Shown here: positions 31,761 to 39,879 of the stretch, piece by piece
How the letters are laid out: each line of letters opens with the position of its first letter
Position numbering within the stretch: the stretch's first letter is position 1
From: Lacunisphaera limnophila
Lineage (GTDB): Bacteria; Verrucomicrobiota; Verrucomicrobiia; Opitutales; Opitutaceae
Reading direction: 5' to 3'
Assembly (NCBI RefSeq): GCF_001746835.1
Contig: NZ_CP016094.1
Span: 1,302,001 to 1,366,000, forward strand
Length of the DNA stretch: 64,000 bases
Notes under the pieces: generated by a model
Databases searched by the model: none
Told to the model about the DNA's origin: nothing
Seen by the model: the letters and a program-made list of their open reading frames with translations, nothing else
Position numbers and translations under genes: made by a program

Positions 31761-33074
31761 ATGCGCTCTCACACACTGATCTTTGCGGCAGCCGGTTTGG
31801 TGCTCGGCGCGGGCCTCATCGCTCTGCTGCCCCAGGATACGCTCTTTACGGTTTCCACGGTGCATGACCACGCCGAGCCTGTGACCGGCGAACGCTGGGC
31901 CTGTCCGATGATGGACTTCATCGGCAACAAGCCGGGTGATTGTCCGGTTTGCGGCATGAAGATGACGAAGGTCACCGCCGGGGAATTGACCCGAGAGCAG
32001 CAGCGCCGGATGGGGGTGGAACTCACGACCGTTACCGAAGGTCCCGCGGAAATCGTCGTGCGCGGCTACGGCACGGCGGACTATGACAACCGATTCACCT
32101 CGGTTGTGATCGCGCGGGTCGCCGGGCGCATTGTGAAACGCTACATGGCCACCTGGGGTTGTTGCGAAACGGTCGGAAAGGGTGCGCCCATTATTGACCT
32201 CTACAGCCCCGAGGCTTTTGCCGCGCAGGGAGAATTGGCGGCCGCAATCAGGCTGGGCAACCAGGCGACCGTTCAGGCCATCAAGGACCGGTTCCAACGC
32301 TGGAACCTCGCCGAGGTTGCCGAGGCGGTGATCGCCGGCGAAGCGCCTCAAGACATCGTGACGATCCGCTCTCCCGTGGCCGGTCAGGTCGTGATGCGCG
32401 AATTCGAGAAGGTAAACGAGATGTTTGAACTCGGCAAAGAGATCATGGCCGACACCCCGCTGCTCAAGCTGGTCGATCCGGACAAGCTCACCGTGGTGAT
32501 TCATGTGCCGGAACTCCGGGCGAACTTCCTCCGCGAAGGCCAGAAGGTGGAACTTGCGAGCGACGACCGTGGGCCACTGCCCCAAATCGAGGCGAAGATC
32601 GACCGGCTCGGACGCGAAATCGACCCCGAGATCCGTTCACGCGAGGTGCGTCTATACCTCACGGGCGCCAGCAAAGTGCTGCAACCAGGTTCGCTTGTCT
32701 CCGCCCGCATGAAGGGCGTGCTCGGGGCTGATCTGCATCCGGCCAATCCCGCAGCGCCTGATACATGGGGCCAGTTTCCTTTGATTCCAAAAACCGCCGT
32801 CATCTCGACCGGCGTGCGGCACGTCGCCTGGCGCGTCGCGGGGCGCACCCCGGACGGACGCATTCGTTTCGAGCTCGCGCCTCTCGCCCTGGGGCCGCGA
32901 ATCGAGGATGAAGCCGGAAACGATGTGTATGTCATCCGGGCCGGCCTGAAGCCCGGCGACGAGGTGGCCACCCAAGGCGCCTTCCTCATCGACAGCCAGG
33001 CGCAGCTCGCGGGGACGCCTAGCTTGCTCTTTCCCCAAGGGGCCCTGGCCCCCGCGGCCGCCCATCAGCATTGA
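31761..33074 (+). CDS. cusB: RND periplasmic adaptor with N-terminal heavy-metal-binding domain (CusB-like)
   Basis: Membrane-fusion protein of 437 residues. N-terminal anchor (LIFAAAGLVLGAGLIALL), then a heavy-metal-binding domain WACPMMDFIGNKPGDCPVCGMKM, the same unit found in CusB-type adaptors of Cu/Ag and related pumps. Next come a barrel-sandwich and hairpin (VIARVAGRIVKRYM ... TIRSPVAGQVVMREF), a beta-barrel and a membrane-proximal domain (VIRAGLKPGDEVATQGAFLIDSQAQL). It links the TolC-like channel and the pump encoded on either side. Metal specificity is not certain. Confidence 0.9.
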   Translation: MRSHTLIFAAAGLVLGAGLIALLPQDTLFTVSTVHDHAEPVTGERWACPMMDFIGNKPGDCPVCGMKMTKVTAGELTREQQRRMGVELTTVTEGPAEIVVRGYGTADYDNRFTSVVIARVAGRIVKRYMATWGCCETVGKGAPIIDLYSPEAFAAQGELAAAIRLGNQATVQAIKDRFQRWNLAEVAEAVIAGEAPQDIVTIRSPVAGQVVMREFEKVNEMFELGKEIMADTPLLKLVDPDKLTVVIHVPELRANFLREGQKVELASDDRGPLPQIEAKIDRLGREIDPEIRSREVRLYLTGASKVLQPGSLVSARMKGVLGADLHPANPAAPDTWGQFPLIPKTAVISTGVRHVAWRVAGRTPDGRIRFELAPLALGPRIEDEAGNDVYVIRAGLKPGDEVATQGAFLIDSQAQLAGTPSLLFPQGALAPAAAHQH

Positions 33075-33118
33075 TCTACCCCCATTTTTCCGCGCCGGCG
33101 CAACCCACACCCTGAGCA

Positions 33119-36100
33119 ATGCTCTCCTTCGTCATCCGCAACACCTTCCTCACGCTTGCCGCCGCCGTCGCGCTGTCCGTCGCCGGTTTCTGGGCCTGGC
33201 GCCATGTGCCCGTCGATGCGATTCCCGACCTGAGCGACAACCAGGTTATCGTCTGGGCGGAATGGCCCGGGAAAAGCCCGCAAGACATGGACCAGCAGGT
33301 AACCTCGCGGCTCGCACGGGAACTGCAAGGACTGCCAGGCGTGCAGACGGTGCGGGGTATGTCGCTCTATGGCGCCAGCTACATCTACGTCATTTTCGAG
33401 GAACGCCGCGACCTCTACGAATGCCGCACGCGGGTGCTGGAGCGGCTCTCCCAGCTTCAGGGCATTCTTCCCACCGGCGTAACGCCCCGTCTCGGCCCCG
33501 ACGCCACGGCGATGGGCCAGGTCTTTGCGTTCACCCTGCAGGGTCCCCGTGACATAGAGACGAAACGCTACATCCTCGATCAGATTGTTGTGCCCGCGTT
33601 GCGGGCCGTGCCCGGAGTCTCGGAGGTGGCCCCCGCCGGCGGAGTGGTGCGGGAATACCAGATCGACGTGGATCCCACGCGCATCGAGGAGCAGGGTGTG
33701 ACCCTTGAAATGCTCATGATGGCCGTGCAACAGGCCGGCCGTGACGTGGGCGCGATGAGCGTCGAGCAGTCCGGCGTCGAGACGATGATTCGCGGCATCG
33801 GCTTCATCCGCTCGACCGAGGACGTGGAGAACATCATCATCCGCGGAGACCGCATGAGGGGCGCAGGGCTGCGCCTGGGCGACATCGCCGATGTGCGGCT
33901 CGGCGGCCAGTTTCGTCAGGGTTTGCTGGCCGACGGCTATCAGGAGCATGTCGGCGCCATCATCGGAATGCGCGTGCAGGAAGACCCGAAGACGGTGATC
34001 ACCGCCGTCAAACAGCGGATTCTGGACCTCAAGCCCACGCTGGAGCGCGAGCAGCTCGATGTGGTGTCCTTTTATGACCGCTCGCAGCTCATCCGGGAAA
34101 CCACGGCGACGGTGACCGCGACGCTGCAAGAGGCGGTCATCACCACGATCATCGTGGTCGTGGCTTTTCTCCTCCATGTGCGGGCGAGCCTGGCGGTGGC
34201 CGTGAGCCTGCCCCTGGGCATGCTCTTCACCTTTCTGGTCATGCACCTGTTCGGCGTCGGGGCCAACATCATGAGCCTCGCCGGCATCGCGATCGCGATC
34301 GGGGTGATGGTCGATTTCGGGATCATCATGACCGAAAACATCACCCAGCACCTGGTGGACCTTCAGGAGAAGTGCAAAAAGGAGGGACGACCCATGCCCA
34401 CCTCGCCCTTCAATGAGGAGATCACGGACACCGTCGTGCGCGCCGCCCAGGAGGTGGCGCGGCCATTGCTCACATCGGCCGCGACTACCGTCATCGGATT
34501 CCTGCCCATCTTCGCCCTGACCGATCAGGCCGGGCGCCTGTTTGAGCCGCTCGCCTTGACCAAATCGCTGGCGATCAGCGGGGCCGTGCTGTTCGGCACT
34601 CTGCTTGTTCCGGTGCTGTGCCGGCTGCTGCTCCCGCCCTGGCACGTGCGCAAGCCCGTGCTCCTCGCCCTGGCCGGCGTGGGCGCAGGATTGGCTTTCG
34701 GCTGGTTCATTCGCGAGGGCTGGTCGATGCCGATGGAACACGGTCGCTGGACGCTATCGGTCCCCGGCTGGCTATTCGCCCCGCTCTTCGCCATCCTGGT
34801 CGCCTCCGCGATCTGGCGCATCGGACGTGAGAGCCTCGTAAACTACGAGGAGAACCCGATGAGCCGCGCGATCCACGTCGCCTACGAGTGGGCTTATGCC
34901 CGCATCCAGCGGCACAAGGTCGTTTTCACCGTCACCATCGCCTCGATGGCTTTCGGCGGCTACCTGCTCGGGGCCGGCTGGCAGACGTTGAGCTGGCCCT
35001 TGCGGAAGGTGTTCTCCGTCGCCGGCGCCGACCTCGCCCACACCAATCTGGATCACACGATGACCCGGCTCTTCCCGGGCGTGGGCTCGAGTTTTTTGCC
35101 CCCTCTCGACGAAGGCAGCCTGCTATTCATGCCGTCAATTCCCGCCACCGGCGGCCTTGGCGAGACGCAGCGCATCATGCTCGCGCAAAACCGCCTGATT
35201 GAATCCGTCCCCGAGGTCGCGAGCGTTATGGGCAAGATGGGACGCGCCGAGACCGCGCTGGACCCCGCACCCCTCGGCATGATCGAGACCGTCGTGCTGC
35301 TCAAACCTTACGCGGAATGGCCGACGCACGAGATCACTGCGCCCGACGGCACGGTGGAACACAGGCCGCGCACGCTGGCGGAAGTGCGGGCCACCCTCGC
35401 GGCCAGCACAGATATTCCGGGGGTCGCCCCCAGCTGGTTGCAGCCGATTGAAACGCGTGTCGTCATGCTCTCGACCGGCATCCGCAGCCTGATCGCGCTC
35501 CAGCTCCTGGGCGACGACACTGACGCCCTCGAACGCTTCGCCGAGGCCGCCGAGAAGGTGATTCAGCCCACGCCGGGTGCTATCGACGTGCAGATGCAAC
35601 GCGAAGGCGGCAAACCCTACGCCGAGATCCGGCTCGATCCGGAGAAGCTCGCCCGCTTCGGCCTCAGCAACGAGCAGGTGATGCGCTCGGTGGAATCCGC
35701 GCTTGGCGGCATGGCGTTGACCTATTCGGTCGAGGGCGCCCTCCGCTACCCGGTTCGTATCCGCTACCTGCGGGAGCGCCGCGACGACCAGGACGAACTT
35801 GTCCAACTCCAGATCCCCGCCGCCGCAGATCACGGCGCGATTCCGCTCACCAACCTGCTCGCCATCCCGACCGTGTATGTCCTCGAACTGGCGGAGGACG
35901 GCCCCGATGCGCCCGCGCTCAGCGCGCAATTGCCGCTCTCCCATCAGCGCAATTTCACGATCCTCTCTCCCCGTCGCGCCGAGCTGACCATTCCAGCCGG
36001 TGACACGCTGCCCTCGCATATCGCCGGTGCCGTCACCGCGGAACAGCTGCGTATCGTCTCGACGCGCCCCAGCGAAGCCGGCCTCACCTACACGATCGGG

Positions 36101-36853
36101 CCGATGGCCATCCGCTCGGAAGGAGGCAAGCGCACACAATACGTGCTGCTGAATGCGCGCGGACGCGGCGAGGTGGAGGTCGTGAATGATGCTGACACCC
36201 GCCTCCGGGCCGCGCTGGCCGACGGACGGTTGCAGCTGCCCGCGGGCGCGACCTACCGCTGGGTTGGTCGCTATGAGCAGAAGATCAAGGCCGACCGCAC
36301 CCTACGCGTGATCATCAGTGTCTCCATGGCCGTCATGGTGATGCTGATCTACCTCGGCACCCGCTCCTGGCTCATCACCAGCATCATCATCCTCGCCAAC
36401 GCCTCCGTAACGACGGCGGGCGGATTCTTTTTCGTGTGGCTTTGGGGGGCGGAGATGACGACCGCCGTGGTCGTCGGCTTCCTCGTGCTCCTCGGCGTGA
36501 TGTTCAACGACGGCATCCTGCTCGGCACCTACATCCAAGAGCAGTTCAAAACGCATCCGGGCACCGTGGCCGAGGTGCATCGTCGCGTCTTTATTGCCGG
36601 TCTGCGTCGCCGTCGCCCGGCCATCATGACCAACATGACAGCGCTGCTTTCGCTCATTCCAGTCCTGTGGTCAACCGGCCGCGGTTCCGAACTGATGGTG
36701 CCGATGGTGCTACCCGTGATCGGTGGCATGATCTTCGACATCGTGTCGCTGTTCTCCGTGCCGGTCTTCTTCACCTGGTATTGGGAAGGCAGACTCGCCC
36801 GCGAAGCCAAGTCCCCCGCGACCCTTCCGGCCGAATCCCTCTCCACGTTATGA
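33119..36853 (+). CDS. cusA: Heavy-metal efflux RND pump (CusA-like), enlarged
   Basis: Inner-membrane proton-driven pump of 1244 residues, about 200 longer than E. coli CusA. The core is typical: VDAIPDLSDNQVIVW after helix 1, the proton-relay segment IAIAIGVMVDFGIIMTENI in helix 4, and FLPPLDEGSLLFMPSIP at the second porter domain. There are two insertions. Near residues 505-575 are two extra hydrophobic segments (VLLALAGVGAGLAFGWFI; GWLFAPLFAILVASAIW). Near residues 915-1005 is a beta-rich stretch (NFTILSPRRAELTIPAGDTL onward). With the HMBD adaptor, a Cu(I)/Ag(I)-like pump is likely; Ni/Co is an alternative given the cnr-type regulator. Confidence 0.9.
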   Translation: MLSFVIRNTFLTLAAAVALSVAGFWAWRHVPVDAIPDLSDNQVIVWAEWPGKSPQDMDQQVTSRLARELQGLPGVQTVRGMSLYGASYIYVIFEERRDLYECRTRVLERLSQLQGILPTGVTPRLGPDATAMGQVFAFTLQGPRDIETKRYILDQIVVPALRAVPGVSEVAPAGGVVREYQIDVDPTRIEEQGVTLEMLMMAVQQAGRDVGAMSVEQSGVETMIRGIGFIRSTEDVENIIIRGDRMRGAGLRLGDIADVRLGGQFRQGLLADGYQEHVGAIIGMRVQEDPKTVITAVKQRILDLKPTLEREQLDVVSFYDRSQLIRETTATVTATLQEAVITTIIVVVAFLLHVRASLAVAVSLPLGMLFTFLVMHLFGVGANIMSLAGIAIAIGVMVDFGIIMTENITQHLVDLQEKCKKEGRPMPTSPFNEEITDTVVRAAQEVARPLLTSAATTVIGFLPIFALTDQAGRLFEPLALTKSLAISGAVLFGTLLVPVLCRLLLPPWHVRKPVLLALAGVGAGLAFGWFIREGWSMPMEHGRWTLSVPGWLFAPLFAILVASAIWRIGRESLVNYEENPMSRAIHVAYEWAYARIQRHKVVFTVTIASMAFGGYLLGAGWQTLSWPLRKVFSVAGADLAHTNLDHTMTRLFPGVGSSFLPPLDEGSLLFMPSIPATGGLGETQRIMLAQNRLIESVPEVASVMGKMGRAETALDPAPLGMIETVVLLKPYAEWPTHEITAPDGTVEHRPRTLAEVRATLAASTDIPGVAPSWLQPIETRVVMLSTGIRSLIALQLLGDDTDALERFAEAAEKVIQPTPGAIDVQMQREGGKPYAEIRLDPEKLARFGLSNEQVMRSVESALGGMALTYSVEGALRYPVRIRYLRERRDDQDELVQLQIPAAADHGAIPLTNLLAIPTVYVLELAEDGPDAPALSAQLPLSHQRNFTILSPRRAELTIPAGDTLPSHIAGAVTAEQLRIVSTRPSEAGLTYTIGPMAIRSEGGKRTQYVLLNARGRGEVEVVNDADTRLRAALADGRLQLPAGATYRWVGRYEQKIKADRTLRVIISVSMAVMVMLIYLGTRSWLITSIIILANASVTTAGGFFFVWLWGAEMTTAVVVGFLVLLGVMFNDGILLGTYIQEQFKTHPGTVAEVHRRVFIAGLRRRRPAIMTNMTALLSLIPVLWSTGRGSELMVPMVLPVIGGMIFDIVSLFSVPVFFTWYWEGRLAREAKSPATLPAESLSTL

Positions 36854-37077
36854 ACGCATCCGCTCCCTCCGAAGACACCTGCGCAATCTGCGGCAAGGAC
36901 ACCTCGGGGGGACGCGGCTTCATGACCCTCCACGTCGCAGGTCAGCCTGTCGTTCTTTGCTGCCCGATGTGCAAGAAGGTCTACGAGGAGAACCCGGAAA
37001 AGGTTCTCCGCCGATTGAAGACCGGCGAAGCTATTCGCGAGATCGAGCGCGGACTGAGCCTGCGCCCTCCGAAATAG
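36850..37077 (+). CDS. Small TRASH/YHS-like zinc-ribbon protein
   Basis: Cytoplasmic protein of 75 residues whose ATG overlaps the pump stop by 4 bp. CAICGKDTSGGRGFMTLHV, then LCCPMCKKVYEENPEKVLRRL: two Cys pairs on either side of a beta hairpin, the TRASH/YHS pattern. Unlike the other such proteins of this operon it has no signal peptide, so it may be a cytoplasmic metal handler or donor to the pump. Third YHS-like protein of the operon. Confidence 0.75.
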   Translation: MNASAPSEDTCAICGKDTSGGRGFMTLHVAGQPVVLCCPMCKKVYEENPEKVLRRLKTGEAIREIERGLSLRPPK

Positions 37078-37320
37078 CACGGAGCAAGGCACGGACTCTC
37101 GGGGTCTGTCCAAGTTGAGGGTGCAACACCCCATAGCCATCCTTCAGGCTGACATCTATAATCGCCTATCAGGCCCTAGCTACCTGCCACGCCCGCGCCA
37201 AATCCACCCGCCAATGAAGTCTATTACCCTCAGCCTTTTGCCTTTAGAAGACAGGATTGCGGGTCAGTAATTCCGTCAAATCACCCCCTGCTCCCTCACG
37301 CCCGATTTCGCCGGATAACC

Positions 37321-37350
37321 TGAGTGGTTCGCGGTTCCCCGGTGTATGAT
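37321..37350 (+). promoter_or_regulatory. ECF promoter 3, second microprotein
   Basis: TGAGTGGTTC, 9 bp, CGGTGTATGAT; matches promoters at 29131 and 29183 in both words and spacing. It precedes the second microprotein and possibly the genes behind it. Confidence 0.8.
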
Positions 37351-37358
37351 AGATAGAC

Positions 37359-37379
37359 AACCGAGCAACCCGCACGGTT
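37359..37379 (+). promoter_or_regulatory. Conserved leader stem-loop, copy 2
   Basis: Stem AACCG/CGGTT with loop AGCAACCCGCA, one base different from copy 1 at 29221, in the same place between promoter and start codon. Confidence 0.5.
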
Positions 37380-37405
37380 CAAAGAAACCCAAAATCACTC
37401 ACTCC

Positions 37406-37645
37406 ATGAAAGCTACCAAACTTCTCTTCGCCGCCGCTGCCTTTGCCAGCCTCGCCTCGCTCAGCTTCGCCGGCCCTGGTCCTGAATACTGGGCGCGTAT
37501 GAACAAGAATCAGAAGCCGGCCTCGTATCCGTCCATCTGGCAGACCAAATCATCGACCGAGACCAAGGTCCAGGCCACCGCCAAACCCGCGGGCGAGAAG
37601 GGCATGGCCTGCGCCGATTGCCAGGGCTGCGCCAAGAAGTCCTGA
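37406..37645 (+). CDS. Secreted microprotein with C-terminal Cys motif, copy 2
   Basis: Preprotein of 79 residues, paralogue of the gene at 29268. It shares the signal peptide (MKATKLLFAAAAFASLASLSFA), the GPGPEYWARMN block and ASYPSIW, while the linker differs. The tail is CADCQGCAKKS. Promoter, leader stem-loop, gene and trailing hairpin are all copied from one locus to the other, so the whole transcript was duplicated. The conserved PEYWARM and SYPSIW blocks must be important beyond metal binding by the Cys tail. Role unknown. Confidence 0.8.
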   Translation: MKATKLLFAAAAFASLASLSFAGPGPEYWARMNKNQKPASYPSIWQTKSSTETKVQATAKPAGEKGMACADCQGCAKKS

Positions 37646-37669
37646 CCGCCACGCCACCGGTCATCGTCG

Positions 37670-37704
37670 ATCCAGCCGCCGCCACCGCCGCGCGGCTGGA
37701 TTTT
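37670..37704 (+). terminator. Terminator after microprotein copy 2
   Basis: Stem ATCCAGCCG (37670-37678) / CGGCTGGAT (37693-37701) followed directly by TTT. A good rho-independent terminator, stronger than that of copy 1. Confidence 0.75.
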
Positions 37705-37813
37705 AGCCCGGCTGTCGGCGCGACCGTCGCGGCGCCCCTGTTATCTCTTTCCCGCTGCCGTCCCATTTCCCGCACCCACGAGCGAACAACCCAAACCCCA
37801 AATAGGATAAAAC

Positions 37814-38188
37814 ATGAAAACAAAACTGACAGTGCTCCTCCTCGCTGGCCTCCTTGTCGGCGCGTCCACAGTCCTCGCGGGTCCCCCCTCGGGAACCTGG
37901 CAAACGCTCAACAAGCCGGCCCAGTTCGAGAAGCTCAAGGCGGGCGACAAAGTCCTCTACGTGTGCAGCACGTGCCAGACCGTGACCGAAGTGACCATCA
38001 AGAGCCCCGACGAGGCCATGGAGCACTGCAAGGAAGGCGCCACCGTGACGTGCCCGTCCTGCAAGGTGAAGGTCAAGGTCGTCAACAAGGGCACGCCCAA
38101 AAATCCGTCGCTCGCACGGGAGGTGACCTACGTCAACGAGAAGGGCGAACCCTGCTTCTTCATCGCGAAGGCCGGCGAGAAGTCCTGA
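37814..38188 (+). CDS. Secreted Cys-pair protein, unrecognised
   Basis: Preprotein of 124 residues: signal peptide (LTVLLLAGLLVGASTVLA), then GPPSGTWQTLNKPAQFEKL, and two Cys pairs, VLYVCSTCQTVTEV and TVTCPSCKVKVKVV, with a HC between them. The Cys pairs make a zinc-ribbon-like unit. The GPPSGxWQ start after cleavage is reminiscent of the microproteins' GPGPEYW. It lies behind microprotein copy 2 and its terminator. Probably another periplasmic metal-binding protein of the island; no family recognised. Confidence 0.75.
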   Translation: MKTKLTVLLLAGLLVGASTVLAGPPSGTWQTLNKPAQFEKLKAGDKVLYVCSTCQTVTEVTIKSPDEAMEHCKEGATVTCPSCKVKVKVVNKGTPKNPSLAREVTYVNEKGEPCFFIAKAGEKS

Positions 38189-38317
38189 CCGACCGGCTGC
38201 AACAATTCGCTCGTCGCCCGAATGTCTGAGCGGGCGACGAGTTCTCCTCAAGCGGCTTGAAAAGGACCCTGCGTTCCGCTCAGCAACGCCTTCTCCGTGT
38301 CCCACCACCCACCCCTG

Positions 38318-39115
38318 ATGGTTGCCTCCTCTTTCCAGATCGCGCAAGCGCTGCACTACTTGCGCTCTGCCATCACAGCAAGACTGACCCTTGTTGTTTC
38401 GGTGCTGGCCTGGCTCCCATCGGGGCCTCTCTTGCGAGCATCAGACGATGCCCTGTCGCTCACGCTCTCTTCCGGTTTAGCTTCAGACCATGTTGATCGC
38501 GGGATCGAACGGGCCGGCGCCAGTTGGCAATCTTCTTTTTACGGCTCGGTGTCCGACTGGAAGGGGCGCGTGTGGTATGGCAGGCCACTTGACGCAGGCG
38601 GCGTAGAGGAGGTGCGCTCGTCCCTCGCCCACGGCTGGCAAGTGGGCAAGGTGACCGCGATTGAGGTCACGGGCACCCATTTCTGGTATGTGAATCAGCC
38701 GGTTTCTGGTGCGCCGGCTCACTCTTTCGAGGGTGTTGTGCGCCTGTCCTCGATAGCGCCCGAGCGATGGAACCCCGCCATCGAGATTGCTTACGACATC
38801 CGCTACCACGCTACCGCTGTCGAGCTGTCGGTTGAGCGCGAACGGCTGACCAGAGTGGGAGCCTGGTCGCTTCGGGCCTACGGAGGGCAGGTGTCCGCGC
38901 GGGACGTTTTGCCCGACGCCATTGGCGCTCCTCTTCGCGATAGCTACACCTATTGCGGGGCATCCATTGGACTTCGTCGGAGAGTCAGTCCGCACTGGAG
39001 CGTGCAGGGAGTGGCGGGCCTGGCCGGTTCCTCCAATCAGAATTCGGCTTGGTCAGACCTGCCGCCCCGAACCGCGCGCGGAAGATTCGCGCTGAACGCG
39101 CTCTACGATTTTTAG
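38318..39115 (+). CDS. Putative outer-membrane beta-barrel protein
   Basis: Protein of 265 residues from ATG 38318 (a GTG at 38297 is possible). After a long signal-like N-terminus (LTLVVSVLAWLPSGPLLRA), alternating beta strands run to the end (LSLTLSSGLASDHVDRGIE, IEIAYDIRYHATAVELSVE), and the last residue is Phe (RFALNALYDF), as in outer-membrane barrels. The opening LSSGLASDHVDRGIE resembles the TorF-type group of barrels with SxYxxRG motifs. It may be a porin-like path in the second efflux locus. Function unknown. Confidence 0.7.
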   Translation: MVASSFQIAQALHYLRSAITARLTLVVSVLAWLPSGPLLRASDDALSLTLSSGLASDHVDRGIERAGASWQSSFYGSVSDWKGRVWYGRPLDAGGVEEVRSSLAHGWQVGKVTAIEVTGTHFWYVNQPVSGAPAHSFEGVVRLSSIAPERWNPAIEIAYDIRYHATAVELSVERERLTRVGAWSLRAYGGQVSARDVLPDAIGAPLRDSYTYCGASIGLRRRVSPHWSVQGVAGLAGSSNQNSAWSDLPPRTARGRFALNALYDF

Positions 39116-39312
39116 CTCGGCGGACTGTTCGGACAATGGATCACCCGGCCATGTCTGAATAGTGCCTAGTGTTCCGCCCGCAGTCCTCGCATTTGAAGCG
39201 TGGACTCCAAGGATTGCTCGAATTTAGTTGTTTCTCTCGGTCGCGACAAGTTACACAGCGACAATCAGAAGGCACGCCTTGTCGGTCGAAGGGAAGATCG
39301 CGATGAGTCAGC

Positions 39313-39762
39313 GTGGCCAAGCCGCGATTGACAAAAAATGCGCAGTGCCGATTACTGGTGATAGTGTCCCCGCTCCGCCACATCATCGCGATTGTCTTGT
39401 TGGCCCTCTGGTTGCCAACGACCCAGCATTGCGGATTGGAAGCGGCGGGGTTGATCGGAGCGGAAGTTCCCCATGGATCTGACTCGGGGTGTTGTCAGGT
39501 GGGCAGCGGCCCCTGCACCCATGATGGATGCAATGTGGTCGAGAGCGCCCTCATCAAGTCCACCAACGAAGTGATAAAGGTGCCGACTCCCTCGTTGGCC
39601 ACCTGCACATGCTTCCTTTGTTTGCAGCTTTTGATGCCGGTCTTGGCCGTTGAGCCGAACCTCGCAGTTTCTGATTCCGAGAAGCCCGAGCATTGGGTTC
39701 CGGTCTGGCAGTTTGTCCGCCGCGCCGCGCCGCTGTCGCGTGCGCCTGCGCTTGTTGGTTGA
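39313..39762 (+). CDS. Cys-rich exported protein preceding the czc-type genes
   Basis: Protein of up to 149 residues from a GTG at 39313; shorter starts are possible. One hydrophobic export segment (IIAIVLLALWLPTTQHCG) is followed by a Cys-rich part: CCQVGSGPCTHDGCNVVES and CTCFLCLQLLMPVL. This pattern recurs in small proteins in front of czcC-type genes in related efflux loci. Probable periplasmic metal binder. The next gene, the TolC-like channel, starts 117 bp later. Confidence 0.65.
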   Translation: MAKPRLTKNAQCRLLVIVSPLRHIIAIVLLALWLPTTQHCGLEAAGLIGAEVPHGSDSGCCQVGSGPCTHDGCNVVESALIKSTNEVIKVPTPSLATCTCFLCLQLLMPVLAVEPNLAVSDSEKPEHWVPVWQFVRRAAPLSRAPALVG

Positions 39763-39879
39763 TTAGTCCCTGCGCGGACTGATCGACCCTGCTCCATCCC
39801 ATCCCGCTGCGGGACGCCTGCGCGCCTGCATTTCCGGGGATGTTTTCGTTCACCGCCTTATTCCATCCTATCAATTTTC

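Larger units (their letters stand above)
37078..37405. other. Gene-free stretch before the second microprotein
   Basis: 328 bp without a gene. The last 85 bp hold the ECF promoter (37321-37350) and leader stem-loop (37359-37379). The first 240 bp show nothing definite. Confidence 0.5.
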
